Origin: Nitrospiraceae bacterium
GTDB taxonomy: Bacteria; Nitrospirota; Nitrospiria; Nitrospirales; Nitrospiraceae
Assembly (NCBI GenBank): GCA_023248355.1
Contig: JAHFES010000008.1
Coordinates: 1-45,338, forward strand
DNA: 45,338 bases
Direction: 5' to 3'
Numbering within the stretch: the stretch's first letter is position 1; each line of letters opens with the position of its first letter. A program made the translations under genes and the position numbers. Below are positions 7,406 through 16,612 of this stretch, in pieces. The notes under the pieces were generated by a model that was given only the letters and a program-made list of their open reading frames with translations, searched no databases and was not told where the DNA came from.

Positions 7406-7921
7406 TCAGGAAAAGAGATTGGGATGGCCGCTTTGCCCGACGAGCAAGCTGAGGATCACGTGGCTGAGACGCTGTTTGTCGCTCGTCTGAAATTCGAGGA
7501 ATCGCACGCCCATCGATTCCGGCCGGACGGAGCACACCATGGCCGTGTCGACCTTGATCGCTTCCTCATCCGAGGCCGGCTTGATCATGAGTTCGAGAAA
7601 GGTCCCTCGCGGAAGGGCCGCAGCGGTTTCAAGCGTACAGCCGCCCATCGAGATATCCGTCACTCGATCGTCGGTCCGCAGGGCATTGTCCGCAAGCAGG
7701 TTGGCGTGAAATGACGCCGGCAATCGTTTGAACTCCCGGCGATCGACCTCCCGCGTCGCATTAGTAGGCGACCCGGTCCAAACGGCGCGAAACCGCGTCG
7801 TGCAGAGCTGGCAACGGAATGGAAACACCTTCACGCGGTTCAACATGCGCTCGACGGTCCCTTCCTGATAGGTCACTCGCACGAACGGCGTTCCACAGCT
7901 GGGGCAGTGAAGATTTTTCAT
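7406..7921 (-). CDS. Zinc-ribbon and PilZ domain protein
   Basis: The first 50 residues contain a four-cysteine zinc ribbon (Cys6, Cys9, Cys37, Cys40; CPSCG and CQLC). A PilZ domain follows, with the c-di-GMP contact motif RREFKR at 61-66 and DISMGGC at 89-95. PilZ domains bind cyclic di-GMP and relay it to motility, exopolysaccharide or transcription. Pairing a zinc ribbon with PilZ in one small soluble protein suggests an adaptor or nucleic-acid contact, which is inference. It overlaps the MazG-type gene upstream by ATGA. A second PilZ gene lies at 37313-37708. Confidence 0.82.
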   Translation of the reverse strand: MKNLHCPSCGTPFVRVTYQEGTVERMLNRVKVFPFRCQLCTTRFRAVWTGSPTNATREVDRREFKRLPASFHANLLADNALRTDDRVTDISMGGCTLETAAALPRGTFLELMIKPASDEEAIKVDTAMVCSVRPESMGVRFLEFQTSDKQRLSHVILSLLVGQSGHPNLFS

Positions 7922-8352
7922 GGATTGTGCTGCGGCTCCCGTGAGACGGCCATGGCGGAGCGTTCGCCGGCCAGTCCTTGCTCTCGCTGCGCGTCCAGAA
8001 TCGGTTCAAGGCTGGCCGGCGAGTATGTCGGCGGCTTCACCCATTTCCCGTCCGCTCGCTTGCACCCTCCGACCTTACTCAGATTGGACCGATGAACTTC
8101 TTGAAACACCGGCTCCATATCGATCCCATAGGAGACAGCTGTGCCATAGACCACATACAATAAATCAGCCATCTCCTTGGCTAACGCGACGAGATTCTCC
8201 TGGGCCAGGGCTTCTTTGAGCTCATCGAACTCTTCCTGAATCAATCGCACACGAAGTTCTTTGGTGGACCCATTCGGAATGGTCGGGCTCGCTTGCACGA
8301 GGATGTCGAACTTGCGATGAAATTCCTCAACCATGGCCTGCTCGTCAGTCAT
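7918..8352 (-). CDS. MazG-type nucleotide pyrophosphohydrolase
   Basis: The 144-residue product has the all-alpha NTP-pyrophosphatase pattern: IQEEFDELKEAL (EExxE) and then KEMADLLYVVYG (ExxD), the acidic residues that hold Mg2+. Such enzymes hydrolyse (d)NTPs or phosphoribosyl-ATP to monophosphate and pyrophosphate. The tail CKRADGKWVKPPTYSPASLEPIL is typical of a subgroup of stand-alone MazG-like proteins. The start at 8352 is chosen because AAAGGAGATGGC precedes it; the frame runs on upstream but into rmuC. It lies 10 bases after rmuC and overlaps the PilZ gene by 4. Confidence 0.82.
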   Translation of the reverse strand: MTDEQAMVEEFHRKFDILVQASPTIPNGSTKELRVRLIQEEFDELKEALAQENLVALAKEMADLLYVVYGTAVSYGIDMEPVFQEVHRSNLSKVGGCKRADGKWVKPPTYSPASLEPILDAQREQGLAGERSAMAVSREPQHNP

Positions 8353-8362
8353 GCCATCTCCT

Positions 8363-9721
8363 TTACTCCGTCTCAAACGGCAATGTCCTGCGCGGAACGA
8401 GTTCCGCCGGTTCAAGCAGCGGAATGTCTTTATCAGACGCGACGCCCAATTCCTTGAACCGGCGCGCCGCGGGAAGAATACGCGTCTCCAACGAACCCAC
8501 CGCGCGGTTATAGGCCACCACACTCTTGCCGAGGGCCTGCCCCACGTCGTTCACATGTTCCGCCAGCACCGCCATGCGCTCGTAGAGATCTTTCCCCAGC
8601 CGGCCAGCCTCTTCGGCATGCGCGTTCATTTGCTCTTGCCGCCAACCGTAGGCGACGGCACGCAGCAGCGCAATGAGCGTCGTCGGAGTCGCCAGCACCA
8701 CGCCGCGGGCAAAACCCTCTTCGATTAATCGTGGGTCCTGATCCAGCGCCGCACCCAGGAATTGTTCGCCCGGCAAAAACAGCACCACAAATTCCGGCGC
8801 GCGATCGAACTGCGTCCAGTAGGCCTTCAAGGACAATTCATCCATGCGGCTCCGGACTTGCTCGGCGTGGCGGCGCAGGGCCTCAGCCCGTTGCGCATCG
8901 TCCTGCGCTTCATGCGCATCGAGATAGGCCGCGAGCACCGTCTTGGCATCCACGATGATCTGTCGCCCGCCCGGCAGCCGGACCACCATGTCGGGCCGAA
9001 AGCGACCGTCCTCACCGGTGACGGATTGTTGCTCGACGAAATCGCAATGATCGACCATCCCGGCCAGTTCGGCCACACGCTTCAGCGTAATTTCCCCCCA
9101 CTGGCCGCGCACGGTCGGGGCGCGCAACGCTTTGACCAGATTGCCGGTCTCCTGCTGCAGCCGCTGGTGCGACTCCGCCAATGACTTCAAGTGCTGATCG
9201 AGCCCGCCATAGGCCGACTGGCGTGATTGCTCCAACAGGCGCATCTGCTCATCGTAGCGCTGAAGAGATTCCTGCAGTGGGCGCACGAGCCCATCGATCG
9301 CTTGCTGCCGTTGAGCCAGATTGCCTTCAGCTTTGACATGCAGCGCTTCGAATGAGACGGCAGCCAGCTTCAGGAACGCATCGTTATTCTGTTTGAGGGC
9401 TTCGCCCGAGAGCGCTTGGAACGAACCCATGAGTTCCTGTCGCGCTTGGTCAAGCAGGTCTTTTTGGTTGGCGAGCTGCCTGTTGGTTTCTTCGATCCTG
9501 GTTTCCGCAGCGACTCGTGCTTGTTGGGCTTCGGCAAGTTCTCGGCGAGCTAGAGTTTCCTCCTGCCGTTGAAGATCCAGTTGTTTTCGCAGCTCATCGA
9601 CAGTCGCCTCGGCCCGCTGTGACTGGGCGCGCAAGCGAGCGGTGACCCACAGACCAGCCAGCACCCCCCCGAGGAGAACCCCGGTCCCAAGACCGACCGC
9701 AAGGAGGATCGTGTCACTCAT
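8363..9721 (-). CDS. rmuC: DNA recombination protein RmuC
   Basis: The 452-residue product has an N-terminal membrane segment (about residues 4-27), then a long coiled coil rich in Gln, Glu and Arg to about residue 190. The RmuC domain follows, with RAPTVRGQWGEITLKRVAELAGM, DGRFRPDMVVRLPGG and IIVDAKTVLAAYLDA. RmuC limits inversions between short inverted repeats; its restriction-enzyme-like core suggests nuclease activity. GGAGAGG precedes the ATG at 9721. It is followed closely by the MazG-type and PilZ genes. The 171-base gap upstream separates it from the PEP-utilising gene and holds only a short CCTAGG-based inverted repeat. Confidence 0.92.
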   Translation of the reverse strand: MSDTILLAVGLGTGVLLGGVLAGLWVTARLRAQSQRAEATVDELRKQLDLQRQEETLARRELAEAQQARVAAETRIEETNRQLANQKDLLDQARQELMGSFQALSGEALKQNNDAFLKLAAVSFEALHVKAEGNLAQRQQAIDGLVRPLQESLQRYDEQMRLLEQSRQSAYGGLDQHLKSLAESHQRLQQETGNLVKALRAPTVRGQWGEITLKRVAELAGMVDHCDFVEQQSVTGEDGRFRPDMVVRLPGGRQIIVDAKTVLAAYLDAHEAQDDAQRAEALRRHAEQVRSRMDELSLKAYWTQFDRAPEFVVLFLPGEQFLGAALDQDPRLIEEGFARGVVLATPTTLIALLRAVAYGWRQEQMNAHAEEAGRLGKDLYERMAVLAEHVNDVGQALGKSVVAYNRAVGSLETRILPAARRFKELGVASDKDIPLLEPAELVPRRTLPFETE

Positions 9722-9892
9722 AGACTGACCTCTCCGCCAGGGCACCGACTCACGACTCTTGTTCTGTGTTGCAGTGGTGAAAAATTTAAGGGTGAGTTCC
9801 TGTTTGAAGAGTACGCAAATGGTTGTAAAAGGTCAAGAAGTGGGAAGCCCTAGGTTCAATCGGCCCTAGGCACTCATGCACGGAGTTGCACA

Positions 9893-12523
9893 TCAGCTTG
9901 TCGCTTCCAGACGGATCGTTCCCGCTCCCGCATCCAGCGTCACCCGCTGCCCTTCCTGAAGGCGTGTCATTGCCCGCTCAACGTTCGCCACCGTCGGCAG
10001 TCCATACTCGCGCGCGATGATCGCCCCATGCGACAGCGTACCGCCCATCTCGACAATCAATCCTCCGACGATACCAAACAATGGCGCCATGCCGGGATCG
10101 ATCACCGGAGCCACGAGGATGTCACCGGGGACGACCTTGCCCCAGTCGGCGATGTTTCGAATGTGTCGAATGGGCCCAACCACGGAACCTGCGCTGATGG
10201 GCAGGCCTCGCAGCAATTCCTCTGTCTCAGATCGTCCTGTTTCAGCGTTCCCTTCACTAACAGACTCCCAATCGCGAATCGTGTCTGGAACGTCGATCGT
10301 GGCATGACGCTCTCTCTCGGCCCGGCGAGTCTGGACCAGCGTTCGCCAGTCACGCCGTCCTCCGTTGACCAGTTCAGCCCGCTCCTCAAACGTGATAAAA
10401 AAGATATCCTCGCGCGACTCGAATACGCCTCGCACGACCAGCATCTCGCCGAGGCGCAACAGCAGATGGCGCACCGCCGTCGAGTAGTACATCAGATGGT
10501 GCCGGTTCGCTTCGCGCAGCGCGAAGAAGCGACAGAGTCGTCGATACCACCAGGAGAAGAGCGCCCATCGATGGAGGCGCCAGCCGCATCTCCGTTTGAT
10601 CTCCGCAAGGGCCTCCGTTCTTGTTCGCACCTGGCGAGCCCTGATCGTGTCGAGTGCGGGCGACGTCGAGAGCACTTGCATATATAAGACGGCCAGAATC
10701 GATTCTGGGTGATCGGCAAGGCGCGGGGACATCACGTCCGACTCCCCCACCCCGCGATGGCCGTAGTCCTCCACGTACGCATCAAAGGCGCGCAGGAAGG
10801 CAGTTTCCTTGAGGATCGCGCGAAACCCCATCGGATCCCATGGCTCCGCGGTGAAGAACTGCCTGGCAATCGGTTCACTCCGGGCAAAGTCCGTGATCTC
10901 CGCCAATCGAATAATTTGTTGGGCGCTGATCACCGTGCCCTGTCCCTGCAGTGCCGCATTCAGCAGCGCTCTCCATTCCACGCCCAACCAACGGGGCAGC
11001 AGCGTACTTAAGACGTCCAGAGATTGCGCCACTCCACCGGCAATGCCGAATGTCACTTCGCGCGCATCCAGCCATCGTTCCATGGCACCGAGTCGACCGG
11101 TCACCTCTTCACAGGACACTGTCGCGAGACGCTCAGGCTGATTGGCGATGGCCATCTGTTTCATCTCTGCAAACCAGATGGGCCCATAAGTAGCGACCCG
11201 TCTCATTTCGATGAGCATGAGGATGCCGGCACGTATCAAGGCGATCCAGCCCAGTGGCCGCACAACCGGCGCCGCAGCGATCGATTCACCCCCCATGTGT
11301 TCCGACAAGAGCGCCGGGTTGCCGCGCAGCTGCGCCACGAGTAAATGGAATAGGGTCACGTTGAGATAGGGACGTCCGTGCAGAACGCGAGCGGAGGACA
11401 GCCCCTCAGGAATCCGACAACCGAGCCGACGATAGGGAGCAATGATGTACGCCTCCATGAAACGTTCGAGAAACGACAATCCCACGGGGCTCGGCAGTTC
11501 GGGCATCGTTTCTTTGAAATTCGTTCTGGACCACTCACAGTCATCGTTGGTCAGGTCTGATGAGGCGTGCACACCGGTGATGGGACGTGCTTGCAGCACC
11601 CAGAGCCCGTTGGCATCAACCGCCCATTCGAGATCGACGGGATGGTGGAAGGCCTGCGCGATCTTCTTCGCCATGTGCCCGAGTCCAAAGAGTTGTTCGT
11701 CAGACAGTGTTGACTGATGACGCTTCGCCTCAGCAATCTCTTCCGTGCGTAGTCCCTCCTCCGTCACCACCACGCGCTGTTGCTTCTGGGCGATGGTGCG
11801 TCTTCGAACCCTGACCGCCTGCTGATCGGCACCCATCTCCACCACATACTGGTCGGGCATGACTTGCCCATCGACCAGAGGTGCGGCTAAGCCTGGGATC
11901 GCATTGACTACCACATGGGACGAACGACCCGTCACAGGATGGATCGAATACGCCACTCCAGAGACCTGGGCATTGAGCATCGGCTGAATCACCACGGCCA
12001 TGGCTGGGATGGCATGACCGAGACCCCGTTGGAGCATGTACTGCACAACCGGCTCATGCCAGAGCGAGGCCCAGAGATCTTTGATGGAGGCGTCGATCTG
12101 CGAAAGGGATACGCCAAGATGCGTGCGATAGAGACCGGCAAAGCTGGTCTGACCGGTGTCTTCGTTGGTGGCCGATGAGCGAACGGCCCAGCGCGTGTTC
12201 GTTGGGCGGTCAAGCGTCTGAAGGCCCGCCATCCATTGCGCAGCGAGATGGGAGACGTCCGCCTGGCGAATGCGCGACTGACGGTCCGACAGGACCAGCT
12301 CTCGCTTCTCTCCGGACAAGCCACTGGCGTTCTGCCACTCGTCTTTTGGAGAGAACGCCAGCGTCTGCAGACCTTGAACGTACGCCTCGGTCGTCACACA
12401 GATGCCAGGTGGAACAGGAAACCCAGCGGCCAAGAGACGAGCCAGTCCGAGCGCCTTTCCTCCGACAAGACTGGGATCAGCACAGAGCGCCAACGGAAGA
12501 ATGAGGGGAGGTGCCATTGGCAC
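9893..12523 (-). CDS. PEP-utilising phosphotransferase with rifampin-phosphotransferase-like domain order
   Basis: The N-terminal third is a pyruvate-phosphate-dikinase ATP-binding domain: VGGKALGLARLLAAGFPVPPG at about 20-40, WAVRSSATNEDTGQTSFAGL at 112-131, and LEWAVDANGLWVLQARPIT. About 450 residues of family-specific sequence follow. The phosphohistidine swivelling domain is at the very C-terminus, GGTLSHGAIIAREYGLPTV with His832. The C-terminal TIM barrel of PEP synthase is missing. This order (ATP domain, substrate domain, His domain, 876 aa) is that of rifampin phosphotransferase and related enzymes that phosphorylate small molecules with the beta-phosphate of ATP. The substrate cannot be read from sequence. 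It starts 9 bases after the glycerate 2-kinase stop. GTG at 12523 or ATG at 12517 may be used. Confidence 0.8.
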   Translation of the reverse strand: MPMAPPLILPLALCADPSLVGGKALGLARLLAAGFPVPPGICVTTEAYVQGLQTLAFSPKDEWQNASGLSGEKRELVLSDRQSRIRQADVSHLAAQWMAGLQTLDRPTNTRWAVRSSATNEDTGQTSFAGLYRTHLGVSLSQIDASIKDLWASLWHEPVVQYMLQRGLGHAIPAMAVVIQPMLNAQVSGVAYSIHPVTGRSSHVVVNAIPGLAAPLVDGQVMPDQYVVEMGADQQAVRVRRRTIAQKQQRVVVTEEGLRTEEIAEAKRHQSTLSDEQLFGLGHMAKKIAQAFHHPVDLEWAVDANGLWVLQARPITGVHASSDLTNDDCEWSRTNFKETMPELPSPVGLSFLERFMEAYIIAPYRRLGCRIPEGLSSARVLHGRPYLNVTLFHLLVAQLRGNPALLSEHMGGESIAAAPVVRPLGWIALIRAGILMLIEMRRVATYGPIWFAEMKQMAIANQPERLATVSCEEVTGRLGAMERWLDAREVTFGIAGGVAQSLDVLSTLLPRWLGVEWRALLNAALQGQGTVISAQQIIRLAEITDFARSEPIARQFFTAEPWDPMGFRAILKETAFLRAFDAYVEDYGHRGVGESDVMSPRLADHPESILAVLYMQVLSTSPALDTIRARQVRTRTEALAEIKRRCGWRLHRWALFSWWYRRLCRFFALREANRHHLMYYSTAVRHLLLRLGEMLVVRGVFESREDIFFITFEERAELVNGGRRDWRTLVQTRRAERERHATIDVPDTIRDWESVSEGNAETGRSETEELLRGLPISAGSVVGPIRHIRNIADWGKVVPGDILVAPVIDPGMAPLFGIVGGLIVEMGGTLSHGAIIAREYGLPTVANVERAMTRLQEGQRVTLDAGAGTIRLEATS

Positions 12524-12532
12524 GAATACTAA

Positions 12533-13870
12533 CTAGAGGACGAAGGCGAGGTAAAGGTCATTCACATTCGTCCCGGTCGGACCGGTGCGGATATGGGATC
12601 GCAGAGTCTTTAAGGCTGGATAGGTGTCGTGTCGTTTCAATGCCGAATGGAGATCGACCCCGAGTTGTTTTGCCCGTGCCACGGTCTCCCCGCTGACGAC
12701 CGCTCCGGCGACATCAGTGGGCCCATCGGTTCCATCGGACCCAACGGCTGCGATCCAGACATTCTGGAGCCCGGCGATCTCCAACGCCGCCGACACGGCA
12801 AACTCCTGTGCCCGTCCACCCTTCCCTCGCCCTGTCACTGTGACCGTCGTTTCACCTCCGGCAACGACACAGCAGGGCTTCCGCAACACATCCATTCCAC
12901 TCACCATACAACGTGCGAGGGATCCCAACTGCGTAGCAGCTTGGCGCGCCTCGCCTGTTATGGCAGTGGAAAGGAGTACGGTGCGAAGTCCGGCTTCTCT
13001 GGCAACACGTGTGACTACCCCAAGCATCCCACTATTGTTACCGATGATCTCGTGGTGGACACGACGCAGCCGCCGAGTACCTGGTTTCAGCGTCTCAGGC
13101 ACAGCACCCCGCCGACCTTGCAGTAGATGATGGCGCACGGGTTCAGGAACAAGGCGCCAGATCTTGTACCGTTGCAACACTTCGATGGCGTCAGCGAAGG
13201 TCGTGGGATCGGGGGCTGTCGGCCCAGACCCGATTGAGCCGAGATCGTCGCCAATCACGTCTGAAAGAATGAGCGTCGCGATCGTCGCCTGTGTGGAAGC
13301 GGCAAGCCCCCCTCCTTTCAGCCGGGAGAGATGCTTGCGGACCACATTCATCTCTTGAATGGTCGCGCCGCTTCTGAAGAGGAGCCGCGTCGTGCGTTGT
13401 TTATTCGCGAGGGTGATACCCGGAGCGGGGGCCGGCAAGAGACTCGACGCGCCTCCTGACAACAGCACGAACAGGAGATCTCGTGGCGTCAGACCCGCGA
13501 TCACGTCACGAATGTGGTTGGCGGCCCGGAGCCCTGCACGATCCGGAATTGGATGGCCGGCCTCGATTATCCTGATCCGTCTGGTTGGAACGCTGTGGCC
13601 GGTCTTCACCACAACCAGTCCTCCTTCCAATCTGGCCCCCAGCACTAGCTCCAGCGCCTGTGCCATCCGGGCAGAAGCTTTGCCCGCACCGACGGCAAGC
13701 ACCCGGTCATATCGTCTTAGATCGTAGGTACGACGGCCCACCCGTAAGGAGTGTCCGACGAGTGAGACTGTGCGCAGTAGACTGTGATAGGGGTCAGCAG
13801 CCTGCAACCCGGCAGCGATCATCTTCCGTAGAAGCGATGACACGCGGGAGGCAGGCAGGAGAACGCGCAT
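12533..13870 (-). CDS. Glycerate 2-kinase (DUF4147/MOFRL family)
   Basis: This 445-residue protein matches the GckA/TtuD type of glycerate kinase, which makes 2-phosphoglycerate from D-glycerate and ATP. Key segments are VLAVGAGKASARMAQALE, LLSGGASSLLPAPAPG, NVVRKHLSRLKGGGLA and LSDVIGDDLGSIGSGPTAPD in the N-terminal domain. The C-terminal MOFRL domain has VAGGETTVTVTGRGKGGRAQEFA and AVGSDGTDGPTDVAGA. It lies between the lytic transglycosylase gene (11-base gap) and the PEP-utilising gene (9-base gap), so all three are probably one transcript. Pairing with a PEP-related enzyme suggests a glycerate-to-PEP branch, but the partner's reaction is unproven. Confidence 0.9.
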   Translation of the reverse strand: MRVLLPASRVSSLLRKMIAAGLQAADPYHSLLRTVSLVGHSLRVGRRTYDLRRYDRVLAVGAGKASARMAQALELVLGARLEGGLVVVKTGHSVPTRRIRIIEAGHPIPDRAGLRAANHIRDVIAGLTPRDLLFVLLSGGASSLLPAPAPGITLANKQRTTRLLFRSGATIQEMNVVRKHLSRLKGGGLAASTQATIATLILSDVIGDDLGSIGSGPTAPDPTTFADAIEVLQRYKIWRLVPEPVRHHLLQGRRGAVPETLKPGTRRLRRVHHEIIGNNSGMLGVVTRVAREAGLRTVLLSTAITGEARQAATQLGSLARCMVSGMDVLRKPCCVVAGGETTVTVTGRGKGGRAQEFAVSAALEIAGLQNVWIAAVGSDGTDGPTDVAGAVVSGETVARAKQLGVDLHSALKRHDTYPALKTLRSHIRTGPTGTNVNDLYLAFVL

Positions 13871-13881
13871 CGTCGTTGAGG

Positions 13882-14934
13882 CTAGGGTGTCTTGCCCTGC
13901 TTGAAACAGCGGTTAGGGCACGTTTGCCGAGGCACTTTGAGTTGATAGATGCCCCGCGGAAGGATATCTTTCTTCAATTCAGGATTCAGCATGCGGAGTT
14001 CCAGATAATAGGTCCCAAATTCTTCCGCCACCGATGTCAGGGCGCGCTGCGCTTCTTTGATATTGATCGTCACCGTTTCCGTTTCGACCGGCATATAGAG
14101 ATCTTTCTTCGTCAGGCCCAGATACTTCTCCGGCTGTGAATAGATCTCCTTCGCCGCGATAATACGCGGGACATAGCGCATCGTTTCACGCGGGCCATGC
14201 ATCTTCCAGTAATCGGCAATCTTTTGCTCCTTGAGTAATTTGCGAACCCGTTCCTCGCCGGCATTGTATGAGGCCATCGCCATGAACCAATCGTTCTGCT
14301 TAAAATCTTTGAGATAGCGCAAATACTTGACCGCGGCTTCTGTCGACATTTCCAGATTGCGGCGCTCGTCAAGGACGGCATCGCTCTTGAGACGATAGCG
14401 TCGCCCGGTGGAAGGAATGAACTGCCAGGGGCCGGACGCCTTGGCGCGAGAATAGGCAGCGGCAACGCACTTGCTCTCGACAAGGAGCATATATTTGAGG
14501 TCATCCGGCAACCCAGCCTCGGCAAGCTGTTTTTCGGCGGGCGGGAAACATCGCCCGGTTCGCTTGGCGAGGATGATGCTTTCCCCTTGGTCTTCCAAAA
14601 ACTGATAGAACTCGTACTCGATCCGTTCACGCACCTGCCAGTTATCCAAAGGCACAGGCTGTCCGGCAAAGGTCAGTTTGTCTGGCAATTTGAACGAGCT
14701 CAGAAAATACCGCTCACCCTCGCGCTTGATCTCGGGGAGAATGACGAGACGGTCTTCTGGCTCCAGAAGTCCCTCCAATTGTTCGGGTAACACTAGATCT
14801 TTCTCCGCCTCACCCTTTGCGGCTTCCTTACTCTCAGATGAAATGGGTGTTGGCTGGGCCTCTCCCTGGATGGGGAGGGCCGATCCCAGCAGCGCAATCG
14901 CACACATCGTCAGTCGCATCGCTACACCAGTCAT
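13882..14934 (-). CDS. Periplasmic lytic transglycosylase, MltD-like SLT domain
   Basis: After a signal peptide (MTGVAMRLTMCAIALLGSAL, then PIQGEAQ) the 350-residue protein has an SLT domain. Catalytic Glu153 is in LLVESKC, followed by AKASGPWQFIPSTGRRY and MASYNAGEERVRK. The final segment, PNRCFKQGKTP, follows a stretch that could be a divergent LysM-like region, but no clear LysM repeat is seen. The enzyme cleaves peptidoglycan glycan strands with formation of 1,6-anhydro ends. The start at 14934 is chosen because AGAGGAG lies eight bases upstream and a signal sequence begins there; longer in-frame starts up to 15015 would bury the signal. It leads the transcript with glycerate kinase. Confidence 0.88.
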   Translation of the reverse strand: MTGVAMRLTMCAIALLGSALPIQGEAQPTPISSESKEAAKGEAEKDLVLPEQLEGLLEPEDRLVILPEIKREGERYFLSSFKLPDKLTFAGQPVPLDNWQVRERIEYEFYQFLEDQGESIILAKRTGRCFPPAEKQLAEAGLPDDLKYMLLVESKCVAAAYSRAKASGPWQFIPSTGRRYRLKSDAVLDERRNLEMSTEAAVKYLRYLKDFKQNDWFMAMASYNAGEERVRKLLKEQKIADYWKMHGPRETMRYVPRIIAAKEIYSQPEKYLGLTKKDLYMPVETETVTINIKEAQRALTSVAEEFGTYYLELRMLNPELKKDILPRGIYQLKVPRQTCPNRCFKQGKTP

Positions 14935-15056
14935 TCGCTCGGCTCCTCTACGCATTGAGACTCTCGCATTCATGAGTTTCGACGTCATGCTAGCAGCTAG
15001 CCGAAGGGCCAGCAAGCGGGAACAACTTTCATGTTCATGCTACACTGGCAACGCGC

Positions 15057-15755
15057 ATGCGGACTCTCACCGTCTTGAACCAGCAGATCACCGGCTGCAC
15101 AGCTTGCTCCCGACTGGTCGCCTATCGACAGGCCATCGCCCAGACCAAGCGCCGACAATTCATGGATTGGACCTATTGGGGACGGCCGGTTCCAGGCTTC
15201 GGCGACCCGCACGCTCGACTCTATGTACTCGGCCTCGCCCCGGCAGCCCATGGGGGTAATCGCACAGGGCGTGTCTTCACCGGCGATCGGAGCGGGGACT
15301 GGCTCTACGAGGCACTCCATCGATACGGATTCGCGAACCAACCGTCTTCGACGCACCGGGATGATGGATTGGCGCTGTCGGATTGTTACATCGGAGCCAC
15401 CGTGCGCTGCGCGCCGCCGGGAAACAAACCCACACCCGTTGAGTTTGAGCACTGTCGCCGGTTCTTGCGAGACGAACTGAAGCTTCTCAAACAGAAACGT
15501 GTGGTGATCGCGCTGGGGAAGATTGCATTCGATCACTATCTGAAAACTTGTCGGGCGGAAGGATTGACGATCCCCTCCCCAACCCCCAAGTTTGGACACG
15601 GGGTGGCATATCGCCTGCCGTGGGAAGTGCTGCTGCTCGGTTCCTACCACCCCAGTCAGCAAAACACCTTTACCGGCAAACTGACTCGCCCTATGTTCCA
15701 CGCGGTATTTGCTCGGGCTCGCCGCGAGCTCAGCCGCAAAAGCCTCAGCTCCTAA
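15057..15755 (+). CDS. Uracil-DNA glycosylase, family 5 (UDGb type)
   Basis: The enzyme removes uracil and some other damaged bases from DNA as the first step of base excision repair. Motif A is GLAPAAHGGNRTGRVFTGD at 59-77 and motif B is GSYHPSQQNTFTGKLT; the Ala in the GLAPAAHG segment is the mark of family 5 rather than family 4. Four cysteines (Cys14, Cys17, Cys118, Cys133) fit the iron-sulfur cluster of this group. Its 232 residues are the usual length. It is transcribed away from the lytic transglycosylase gene and converges on the transaldolase gene. Confidence 0.92.
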   Translation: MRTLTVLNQQITGCTACSRLVAYRQAIAQTKRRQFMDWTYWGRPVPGFGDPHARLYVLGLAPAAHGGNRTGRVFTGDRSGDWLYEALHRYGFANQPSSTHRDDGLALSDCYIGATVRCAPPGNKPTPVEFEHCRRFLRDELKLLKQKRVVIALGKIAFDHYLKTCRAEGLTIPSPTPKFGHGVAYRLPWEVLLLGSYHPSQQNTFTGKLTRPMFHAVFARARRELSRKSLSS

Positions 15756-15763
15756 CTCTCCAG

Positions 15764-16411
15764 CTATTTCTTGGCTTGGGCATCCCAGTCGGCCAGGAAC
15801 TTCTTGAGTCCGCTATCGGTCAACGGATGCTTGACCAATTGTTGGAAGATAGTAAAGGGCATCGTACAGATGTGCCCACCAGCTAAGGCCGCTTCCACTA
15901 CGTGCTGCGGATGGCGCACGCTCGCGACCAGCACGTACGTCTTGTAATCATAGTTTTTGTATATGGTCAAGATTTGACGGATGAGCTCCATGCCGTTTGA
16001 GCTGATGTCGTCGAGCCGTCCGATGAAGGGCGACACACACCAGGCGCCCGCCTTCGCTGCCAACAACGCCTGCGTGGGAGAGAAACAGAGCGTCACATTG
16101 ACCTTGATCCCCTCAGCCGCCATGCGCTTCGTGGCTTTCAGCCCTTCCGGAATCAAGGGAACCTTGACCACAATATTCTTGTGAATCTTGGCGAGTTCCT
16201 TCCCCTCTTTCACCATCGCATCGGCTTCGATGCTGACCACTTCGGCGCTGATCGGCCCATCCACGATATTGCAGATCTCGACGAGCATGTCTCTGAAGCT
16301 CCGACCCTCCTTCGCAACGAGCGAAGGGTTTGTCGTCACGCCGTCGAGCAATCCGAGGCTAGCGGCTTCCTGAATTTCCTTCACGTTGGCTGTATCAAGA
16401 TAGAATTTCAT
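15764..16411 (-). CDS. Small transaldolase / fructose-6-phosphate aldolase family
   Basis: The 215-residue product is a single TIM barrel of the TalC/FSA group: [42 protein letters not shown] with Schiff-base Lys83, [19 protein letters not shown], and [10 protein letters not shown]. It moves a dihydroxyacetone unit between sugar phosphates in the non-oxidative pentose phosphate pathway, or acts as a fructose-6-phosphate aldolase; sequence alone does not separate these. AAAGGA precedes the ATG at 16411. The gene is alone on its strand. Confidence 0.93.
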   Translation of the reverse strand: MKFYLDTANVKEIQEAASLGLLDGVTTNPSLVAKEGRSFRDMLVEICNIVDGPISAEVVSIEADAMVKEGKELAKIHKNIVVKVPLIPEGLKATKRMAAEGIKVNVTLCFSPTQALLAAKAGAWCVSPFIGRLDDISSNGMELIRQILTIYKNYDYKTYVLVASVRHPQHVVEAALAGGHICTMPFTIFQQLVKHPLTDSGLKKFLADWDAQAKK

Positions 16412-16612
16412 GTTCGGGTCCTTTCATGTCTAATGACTCAGCACGAGTGCTAACGTGCTTATCGGTTATTCTATGGAGAACTCAATCTCGCTGCAATGTG
16501 TCCGACGCTGGTTTGACAGTCCTCAGAGTGGCGGTTAGAATTCGGCCGTCAACCGAACACACCGGTGAGCGTTGACATCGGCATATTCGGCATATCATGA
16601 GGAGATTTCACG

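Noticed and set aside
9893-12523. Calling the PEP-utilising protein PEP synthase or a rifampin resistance gene
   Set aside because: The PEP synthase barrel is missing, and domain order alone does not show rifampin as substrate.
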